A DNA stretch of 64,000 nt. It comes from Aurelia coerulea (taxonomy: Eukaryota; Cnidaria; Scyphozoa; Semaeostomeae; Ulmaridae). Of this stretch, positions 56,334 through 64,000 are shown piece by piece (the first letter of the stretch is position 1; each line of letters opens with the position of its first letter). Position numbers and translations under genes: made by a program. Location of the stretch: the NCBI GenBank assembly GCA_039566865.1, contig CM076960.1:8964001-9028000 (forward strand), in the 5' to 3' direction. The notes beneath the pieces were generated by a model that was not told the DNA's origin, did no database searches, and saw only the letters and a program-made list of their open reading frames with translations.

Positions 56334-56529
56334 ACCTAGATAGATAGAAATCAGGAATGTTGCAACAGGCATTCTTTATGCACACAATTGAAAAACAACA
56401 ATTTCTAGATATCTTGGCTAACAATCGAATTTGGGTGAGCTGCCAATTGATATTTCCTCGTTATGGTTAGTTACTGGGTTCACCTAACAAACTCTAATGA
56501 ATTCATCAATCGAGCTGCCAACTCATTAA

Positions 56530-57369
56530 CCCTATTACTACCGGGGGGGGGGGGCACAAAGGCGGGCAAGTTTATTTAATGTAGTGTCGTCCGCTCAAAA
56601 GATAAAGAGCTGAAACTTTGCAACTTTTCCTAAAATTTCATGGACTAATCAAAATTTGCAATTTTTTCTCAAAATGGTAGATACTGATCACGTGACCAAC
56701 CTCGTTTTAACACGTGGTCAGCCAGACAATTAAAGAAGCGAGTCCAGTTTTAACACGGATACCACCATTCGATAGGTCTCGATGAGAGCTTTCGGATCAT
56801 GTATAGTTTTATCCATTTTTGATGACGTCAGCAAATTTAACGCTCATGACGTCATCAAAGTTTATGACGTCATATATATAATAACAAATGTATTAGATAA
56901 CTTTAAATGGTCAAAATTGGTTCTATTGATTGTTATGAACAATTTGAAGGCATTTTAGATAATTTTCATCAGTAATTAGGGGTTTAAATGAAACAATGAC
57001 AAACTGATGCAAATAAATGATGAATATATGATATAAATAACAAGCTTAAATTGACATTTCATTGCCAATTTTTATTCAGTGATGCTTTGGGATACATTCT
57101 AGTAGCAGTATGAAAGAAATTAGCAACTAAGAACTTAAATATTGCCAATATTGTTAATAGTAAGCAAAATGTGCAATTGTCCTCAATTATGACGTCATTG
57201 TGACGTCATGGAGGTAACGAAGAATTAAAAAAGTAGCCTATTGTGTAGATTTTGTTCATACACACCATTGTACTAAGTTTCATCCTCATATCTGCAATAT
57301 TGGCGAAGTTTTTGTGCCCCCCCCCCCCCCCGGTACTACGATGGTCGAAAAAGCCCGGTAGTAATAGGG
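56530..57369. mobile_element. piggyBac-like MITE with TTAA duplication
   Basis: Perfect 16-base inverted ends CCCTATTACTACCGGG / CCCGGTAGTAATAGGG, flanked by TTAA (56526-56529 and 57370-57373). A G-run lies just inside the left end and a C-run just inside the right. TGACGTCA palindromes occur at least five times (near 56821, 56849, 56864, 57188 and 57200). TTAA with CCCT-starting ends is the piggyBac signature. 840 bases, no ORF. Confidence 0.85.
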
Positions 57370-58225
57370 TTAAAAAGCGATTCTCAAAATTTGACCTTTT
57401 GATCAGTCAAAGTTCCCTTTCTGCTAGAAATCTTCAATATGGACGCCTGTTGTCAAGGAAATAAGCAACCCATGTGCTGTAAATCGTACATTAAATGGTT
57501 CAATTGTAAATGAAAATTTAACACTTTATCAAGCAAATTTCCAGCATGATCTCATTCTTCAAACATAGCTAATGGGGGCCTTTAATTCTAACCTTCAGGA
57601 TTCTTAAGACACTGCAAATATTCTCAAGAACTCTTGAGAATTCTTACAGTAGGTACAAAAACCATGTTAATAATGTGCACATGGCCTGTGCTTGTACATT
57701 ATGATAACAGGAAGTCGAAAGAAACACATATTTTTGGGAGCCTCTGTTATTTAAAGATGAGTCGCATACCTCAAAACATTTCTAAAGATATCCTTGAAGG
57801 GCCCTCCTGGTCAACATTGATGCTTTGCAGGCATATAGTAGCTCACCTATTATAATCTGACATCCGTGTAAAAATGAGACATGTTAGAGAGATTGCAATG
57901 GATCTCAGCATTGGTCACTTATTAGATGAATGTGTATTTCTATTCACCTCTGTTGTTGAATTTCCCTATTTTCGACTAATGATTGAAGTAAATTCTTATT
58001 AGAAATTCTAACAAGCTTTGGAAAGAAAATAATGAACATTATATAAATACTACCAAAAAACAATTGTTATTAACTGTTAGCGAAATATTGTGTATCCTAG
58101 AGTAAAGATGCAATGTTGAAGATAAGATATTTTAAAAAGATAAAATCCAATCAAGAACAAAGAGAGAAAATGGAACAAAAGGTTCGCACCTAGGTCCCAT
58201 GCCCTCCAAGAAGCCAAAACGGCCC
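57370..58225. other. No gene recognised
   Basis: AT-rich sequence with a short CTTGAGAATTCTT inverted motif also seen near 51010. No coding support. Confidence 0.35.
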
Positions 58226-58703
58226 TATTGTTTTGTATGCCATATCTAGGCAGGTATAGTTTGCAGATTATAACTAAAATATGTAGAATAATTAAGCAAT
58301 GCTATCCAGGTATTCAGCGTAAGGTTTTCGGTCTCCTAAACGAATCCAGTCATTTTTTCCATTTAAAGACCGCTTTTCAACTCTCATACGCTCCTCTGTT
58401 GTTTACAAGTTTCAGTGTCCTGGCTGCCATGCCTGGTACTTTGGAAAAACATCCCGGAACTTGATTACACGTTGCAGGGAGCATTTGGGCATAAACAAAG
58501 CAGGTCAGAAAATAAAAGTAAGTCCTTCCGCCATCTGGGACCATATCAACCAATCAGGTCACGCCGCGTCGTTGGAAGATTTCTCTGTGTTGGACAGAGC
58601 TAACAATGACTTTTATTTACTTATCCACGAAAGTCTACTTATTTTGCGTGATCGTCCTTCACTTAACTCCCAACAGTCTCCCACCCCCCTAGCTTTGTTT
58701 TAA
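58226..58703 (+). pseudogene. Penelope-like element: end of RT and GIY-YIG endonuclease
   Basis: 58236-58365 reads MPYLGRYSLQIITKICRIIK and GIQRKVFGLLNESSHFFHLK, the last part of a Penelope-like RT. After a one-base frame change near 58366 the frame continues with STLIRSSVVYKFQCPGCHA and WYFGKTSRNLITRCREHLGI (GIY-YIG core with conserved R and E-H), NQSGHAASLEDFSVLDRAN, and a tail LIHESLLILRDRPSLNSQ. It stops at 58703. A minus-strand relative is at 44434-44790. Penelope-like elements use this domain for target cleavage. Only the 3' third of the element remains. Confidence 0.75.
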
Positions 58704-58795
58704 TCATTATTCCTTTGGGTTTGTCCTGTGCACTTGTAGTTGTGCATTGTCGTTATGAGTATAAATATAGCCTCGTGCTTTTGGAACATTTAATT

Positions 58796-58829
58796 CTGAT
58801 GATGAAGCACAGAATTGCTTCGAAACGTC
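58796..58829 (+). ncRNA. Hammerhead-like motif 3' of a Penelope-like end
   Basis: CTGATGA, one extra T, a five-pair stem GAAGC/GCTTC with loop ACAGAATT, then GAAA, CG, and TC at the cleavage position. The core and stem II are excellent. Stem I is weak and stem III is only the two-base CG palindrome, as expected for a dimeric type. It starts 93 bases after the stop. Confidence 0.55.
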
Positions 58830-59919
58830 AAAACAAATAACCATGGACTAGTCTAACATCAATTGATTTACTTGACCATATTTGTCATACTGTAACCTGG
58901 ATATGTCTAAAAATTAACTTGTCTTTTTCAATATGAACATTATTATCGTCGCAATTCTTGTACTCCGTTTTTTGGTGAAAGTTCGTTTTCCTGCCAACAC
59001 TCCGATTTTTAAAATGGAACAGAAAAAAAAGTAAAGAGGGTATATAAATTTCGAACATCAAGAAGGTTTGAAAACATGGTTTCTTAGGTTTACTGCTGAA
59101 ATTAATCATATGCCCTGCATTGTGACGCAAATCACATTGTGTATATGACGGGATGGAGACGGATTTCCTACGCGAAGAAATGAGCGGGGAAGTGATAGGA
59201 GAGGTTTCTTCTAACCAGTTAGAGAGTCAAAGAAAGGAATCCGCCCTAAGTGTTTGATACAGAGGACATAGCCATTTATTTCTCCTTGCAGTCTCTAACA
59301 GGTGTGAACGTGTTTAGAAATAATATCAAAACTTTTCCCCCAGGTAACTCTGGTTGCCGTTAATCGATTCTCCTTTCCATTAATATTCTTATTTGGAGGC
59401 TCTTATTCGATTTTGAGGAGGGAAACAGATTGGGCCACTAAGAAACTGATTAATGCAGAACTATTTTTACAAGAAATCAGGAGATGCGTTATTGAAACGT
59501 TTTCAGTTGAGTGAATGAAAATTGGCACATAAGAAACTTTCTTGAGACTTATAATTCAAACACTTCCTTCAAAGTCGGAGACGGTAAGTTTGAAAATAAT
59601 ATTAAAGTGAACTTGCTGCGCGCAGCATCGATTGCTTTTTGACAGGTCGATATGGGATCAATTTTAAGTGCCAAGTTGCAGACTTTTCCAGCAAACTGAA
59701 AACAAGATTCGTAGCTGAAAAGAAAACCCAATGAAACCTTGACCATGGCTAAGAGGGCAACTATGACAACAATTGGACACTGTCAGCTACAAACGCATCT
59801 CCCTGTCACTGGTAAGCAAAGAACAACGAAGCACAAAGGGAGAACTAAAACAAGAAAAGCAGCGAAGGCACGAGAGTGCAATATGGCAGCTAAATCATTT
59901 ACAGTATAGTTAAAACTAA
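58830..59919. other. No gene recognised
   Basis: Short ORFs only, none with recognised domain or splice support. Confidence 0.35.
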
Positions 59920-60722
59920 GGCCCCGTTTACACGAGTACGGTTCCACAAAAGTACGGTTCCACAAAAGTTCAGTTTGAGTACACCTTTCGCGTTCACACG
60001 AGACCGGTTCCAAATTAGTTCACTTAGGTGTTCGGTTTACACGAGACCCAGTTTGATGCAGACTGTCGAAGTGCATGCGTGATAGCGCTGTGGCTGCGAG
60101 GTAACGCGTAGGTGCTAGCCAGCGAAGACAAAGGAAAACGCGCCAAATTTATTCATGTATTTTCAGTTCTTTGTAAATAGTTTGAGTTTGTGTTAGGTTC
60201 TGCTGTTTAGCTTTTCACTCATTGTTTAGTTTGGCTTTGTTGTATCACCAGTGTTACATTAGTTCTACTTTGTAACTGCTCCGAAATGGAGATTTGGTAG
60301 TTATTATTATAATTCTGGCTTGATGAATATTTGTTAGATACGTTGAAAGAAGATAACCGAAGTTCACCGTTGCAACCAGCGAACTCAGTCTTGAAATTAA
60401 AGTGAGAGCGAAATCAAAGTTCTCCATTTTCAAACACCACCACAGCATAAACAAAAATTCTTGGTTTCAATGTTCTTTCTGCCTCTTTTTTAGGAGGAAT
60501 AGCCTCGTTGTGGTACCGTACGCAGAAAAATCCACTTTCAGGTGTTTACATGGGGCCAAATGAGTTCGGTTCCAAAAAAGTTCACTTTCCTAGGTGAACT
60601 GAAAAAAGTACGGCAAGGTGAACTTTTTGAGTGCGGTTAGGCAGGTCTCGTGTAAACGGAAAGCCAAAGTGAATCTTTTTGGAACCGAACTTTTGTGGAA
60701 CCGTACTCGTGTAAACGGGGTC
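59920..60722. mobile_element. PIF/Harbinger-type MITE with TAA duplication
   Basis: Inverted ends GGCCCCGTTTACACGAG / CTCGTGTAAACGGGGTC differ at one base and continue with CGGTTCCACAAAAGT / ACTTTTGTGGAACCG. TAA flanks at 59917-59919 and 60723-60725. The motif style is like the element at 27535-27966, but the sequences are distinct. Contains a short R4/Dong-like 3' end at about 60180-60313. No ORF. Confidence 0.85.
60180..60313 (+). mobile_element. Short 3' end of the R4/Dong-like family inside a MITE
   Basis: 60268-60290 GTAACTGCTCCGAAATGGAG followed by TTATTATTAT matches the 3' tail at 56277-56333. The left limit is a guess. Either a 5'-truncated insertion into the MITE or a sequence picked up by it. 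Confidence 0.55.
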
Positions 60723-61585
60723 TAAGAGAAAAGGAAAACACGCAAGAAGCGCACTGAAGACAGCAAGAGCAAAGCACGCAAACGAGGGATAGTGAATGAG
60801 TGCAAAGAAAGACGATAAACGAGGGCAAGGAGAGAAGGTGTTGGCCAACGAGTTAACTGGATAGATTGATGGGATCTTAAGAGTCTCTAGAATTTATCGA
60901 CAGAGAAAGTAGTTAGCATGGAGACGATATAAACAGTGAAAATAGGGATAAAGAAGAGGAGTTGGAGACGAGAACGGTCAAAAGAAGAGAGATACAAGTA
61001 TATAGAATAACTATACAGTGAAATGTTTGAGGGCGACAGTTTATAAGGAGTGGAGAGAGCAATGCAAAATGGAGAAAGAAAAATGTTGTGTTTGTGTCTG
61101 TTTTTATGATTTATGTATGGTTCTGTACTCATTCATTTCATTGGACACTGTTGTCATGTGATTATGTCCAACTGTTAAGGCGTGTTCATATTTCTTGTTT
61201 GAATGTATTCAAGGGACTTAAAATTCTAAAACAATACTAAAAAATTACAGAACTAAAAAAATTTATTCGTCCGGAATTTTAGGCTTTTAATATAAGTCAG
61301 AGTAATGAGAATGAGCCAAAAAACTTAGGATATTTCTTTCGGAACGTTTTGAGAAATTGCTATGCAAAGCAACTAGGCTATATTCCCAAGAAATCGATGT
61401 AAATCTTGAAGAACTCTTCCCATATAAAGCTGAGTTTCTTTTATAGCATTCTTTTCAATGACGAAATGAAAGGGAATAACAGTCTTTCTTCCTCGTCTGT
61501 TTCAGGCAAGCTCTTTTACATATTTTGTTTCATGTCTATTTATCAAATTCTATTCTATTTGCTACTCCTGCAACTCACAACTTAC
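60723..61585. other. No gene recognised
   Basis: Purine-rich AG-biased stretch at 60780-61080 on the plus strand; no coding support. Confidence 0.35.
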
Positions 61586-61697
61586 AAGATTCATAAAATC
61601 CATTTGGATCAAGTATCCATGGCTGTGGTCCACCAGCCAGTGCAACGATCTCACTGGAGCCCAGGGTGACTGTTGCTACATCAGCTGGGTCTATAAC
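61586..61697 (-). CDS. NUP210: NUP210-like (gp210) exon
   Basis: Minus-strand exon of 112 bases between TTCTTTTCAAG and the donor GTAAGT: 37 codons plus one base. It reads VIDPADVATVTLGSSEIVAL and then AGGPQPWILDPNGFYES. Vertebrate NUP210 has V-D-P-x-x-V-A-L-V-T-L-G-S-S followed by E-G-G-P-R-P-W-V-L-E-P-S-K-F-F, a very specific match. It is the most upstream exon seen. About 40 residues separate it from the 29400-29473 exon in the vertebrate protein, so one or more exons should lie in the 32 kb between. Confidence 0.8.
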
Positions 61698-62330
61698 CTT
61701 GAAAAGAAGATGTAGAATAGAATCAGTTACATGTAGAACAGAATCTGCAAAATATCTAGCAAATATATGCTTTTGGCCTATTTCACAAATTATCCAAACT
61801 TGCGCTAAAGATGGATTGTCGCGTTTTTCACCTGTTTCAGAACAAAGACAAACCGCTATGATAGGAGATGCATATCGTGGCTATATCAGTCATACTAGAC
61901 ATTGTAAACCTTGAGGGGTTCTGTCCTTCTATTTCATTATAATCAAAGGAACTTCCATTTCATGCAGGGGCGGCTGGGAGTAAATTTCCTTTGGTATTAC
62001 TTTTAAAATTTTGGCAGATGTGCTCAAAACAGGAGACTGTTAACGATTTCTTCGCGAAGCGAAGGAATTGTTAACCTTTTCAGCTGGGGGTATGGGGGGC
62101 GCTGCAAGCCCCCCATTGGGGTCCAGGGGCGAAGCCCCTGGAAAAATTAGCTTTTTTTGACGAATTACAGACTTAAATTGTCTCTAAACGACAAGCTAAA
62201 ACCGCAAGTTTTACTTTGTACAACAGGTCTTGAATCCCTGAATCTTGAAACTGTTGAGTAGGCTGTGTGTGCCAAAAGCACAAATTTTGTTAGCTGCTGC
62301 TTAGTAGAAAAGTGAACAAAACGCAAGCTG
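61698..62330. other. No gene; three consecutive hairpins at 62039-62141
   Basis: 62039-62074 is an imperfect palindrome with GTTAAC at both ends and TTCGCGAA at its centre. 62094-62114 has GGGGGGC / GCCCCCC. 62123-62141 has CCAGGGGC-GAA-GCCCCTGG, perfect over eight pairs. GC-rich against an AT-rich background. No gene recognised. Confidence 0.6.
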
Positions 62331-64000
62331 TTTTTTTTTATATATCATCATAAGATATTAAAATATACAAAGGAACGACAACAGTTAAACTAGAATTGAG
62401 AAAAGAAAAAAAAATGATGTCATTCGTAGCGAGAAAGGACACAAAGTCATCGAGTTCTCACTACGAACGACACTTACAACAGTTCAATACAACGACAGTA
62501 TCTAGTCTAACAAAAAAACAACAACGTTACAAAAAATTAAGGTGTTCCAGGTGGGTCAAAGAAATATATCTCTGACTCACCTGTTGGGGTGTGCTGTGAT
62601 TTGATGGTTTTATGTCTAGCCTAATCGCTGTGTTGATTTAATGAAGGAAATGGTCGCTTCCAGAATTATTCTGTTCACAATCACATTTACGTTTGGGCTA
62701 CCAAATAGTAGTAATTCGCAAATAGTCTTACTATCCAAACTCTCAATGTCAATGCCAGGAAGGTCCCCTAGCTGACCAAGGAGATCTCTACGCTGTAATT
62801 CAAAGAGAGGGCAATGCAAGAGAAAGTGCTCGTTATCTTCTTTGCCTGTGCCACAAGCACAGATAGGGTCCAGACATTCGAAATTATGCCTAAATTTGTG
62901 TTCATTTAAGGCACTAAAATTCAAACGAAGCTTGGTAAGATGTCTAATACCTGCTATATCATGTATATTATAAGTAGGCTTTTGAGCAGGCCTTATGATT
63001 CCCAGCAATTTCCGCTTGAACTCAGCAATTGATGTAGAATTTCTAATATCAAGAGTGAGCGAGTTCCATTCAGAAAAGGTATTCTGGAAGTAGGTGTTTG
63101 AGAACCGGACAGTCCTACCTATGTTTTGTTCATACAGACGTGCACTTCTGAGGTTGTACATGACTTGACGCTCAGGAGGAATTTCTGCATGCAAATACTC
63201 AGGATGGTGTGAGTTCTTTAATTTAAAAAAAAATGGCACAAGCGTCTATACCATCTCCTCTGATAGAGACTTTCCCACCCCAGTTCCTCATACAGCCTTT
63301 GCCTATTTGTACCTCTCCATGCACCGGTCACCGCCAAGGCAGCCAAATATTGAGTTTGTTCTATCTTACGCGTGAAGCTTTGGAGCATCTCAGGGTCATG
63401 CCTGTGGTAGACAATGTCACCATAATCTAAATGAGGTCTAACATAAAGCTTGTACATTTGATTAAGAACGTCCCTAGAAACATAATTAGAAATATGTCGT
63501 ATTAATCCAATTCCTCGTCTTCCCTTTAAGATAGCTTCCTTGATATGACTCTGGAAATCCAGCTTGGGATCCAGAATCATGCCAAGGTGCTTATGCTCGG
63601 CCTTTTCTGTTACCACATCATTTCCTAACAGTAGAGGGGGATGAAAGGGTTTAACTCTTTTTGTGGAGAAGATGAGTTCGACAGTTTTGTCAGCATTAAA
63701 CTGCATTTTCCATTGCCATGCCCACATATTAACTGTCTCTAAATCACTGTTTAGTTCTTCGGCAGTTCTGGCTACATCATTCACAACAGAAAATAGAGAT
63801 GTGTCGTCAGCAAAGATCTTAACATCACTCTTTAAGTCATCAACAAGGTCATTTATGTAGACAAGAAGAAACAAGGGTCCTAAAACCGAGCCTTGAGGTA
63901 CTCCAGCAGAAATTGTTGCCCATTCTGAGTTTTTCCCATTTAATAGAACACGTTGTTCACGGTTTGCAAGAAAATCGCAAACTGTCACACGCAAACTGTA
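62331..64000 (-). mobile_element. Retroelement B2, 3' part, running off the window
   Basis: The minus strand carries a copy related to element B. 63218-63994 is RT from the palm onward, with GVPQGSVLGPLFLLVYINDL, KIFADDTSLFSVVND, WQWKMQFNADKTVELIFSTK, EHKHLGMILDPKLDFQSHIK and YVRPHLDYGDIVYHRHDPEM. A run of nine T (minus strand, 63225-63233) has slipped, shifting the frame. 62616-63239 then gives the tail with QVMYNLRSARLYEQN and the zinc-knuckle-like CACGTGKEDNEHFLLHCPLF to the stop at 62616. A 3' UTR follows to a T-run at 62331-62339 (poly(A) on the minus strand). It retains the ~40 codons that element B has lost. The 5' end is outside the window. Confidence 0.85.

Overview
This window looks like AT-rich nuclear DNA from an animal, most probably an anthozoan cnidarian (coral or sea anemone type). 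The reasons are exons of a metazoan nuclear-pore gene with long introns and GT/AG boundaries, many decayed non-LTR and Penelope-like retroelements, several MITE families, and (CATA)n microsatellites. No bacterial or viral gene organisation is visible. The species is not determinable from the sequence alone.

Host gene: four short exons on the minus strand (61586-61697, 29400-29473, 14142-14250, 11355-11535) encode consecutive pieces of the middle of a nuclear pore membrane glycoprotein 210 (NUP210/gp210)-like protein. Splice phases agree across the last three. If this is right, the window from about 61.7 kb to 11.3 kb is intronic and the transposable elements sit in NUP210 introns. At least one exon between 61.6 and 29.5 kb was not found.

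Layout. 0-1.4 kb: inverted-repeat-flanked segment with a retroelement relic and a (CATA)n tract. 2.4-8.0 kb: retroelement A interrupted by a long APE-type non-LTR element (B) that carries an N-terminal 2A-like motif and a poly(A) tail. 8-17 kb: MITEs, a tRNA-like SINE head, NUP210 exons and a broken PIF/Harbinger transposase. 17.4-18 kb: a Penelope-like 3' end with a hammerhead-like motif. 18.8-26 kb: family C element split by a family D element, then a second D element that holds a long-TIR MITE. 26.7-32.1 kb: an unrecognised ORF, a retroelement tail split by a Harbinger-type MITE, a pogo-like MITE and a dimeric satellite. 32.2-34.6 kb: a decayed intron-containing gene for a PIN/FEN-like nuclease with a Cys-rich tail. 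35-45.7 kb: MITEs, a long D element nested in a C element, element E and a second Penelope-like end. 45.8-53.9 kb: large inverted repeats, a triple nest of Tc1/mariner- and pogo-like elements, a third Penelope-like end and a SWIM-finger relic. 55-64 kb: an R4/Dong-like element, a piggyBac-like MITE, a fourth Penelope-like end, a Harbinger-type MITE, the most upstream NUP210 exon, and a second B-like element running off the right edge.

The most interesting signals are the 2A-like peptide of element B, the recurrence of a hammerhead-ribozyme-like motif just downstream of all four Penelope-like coding ends, a further inverted pair of the same motif with no coding region beside it, the PIN-like gene family member, and the nested insertions whose target-site duplications can be read directly. 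All transposon genes are visibly broken. No database search was possible, so family names rest on recognised motifs.
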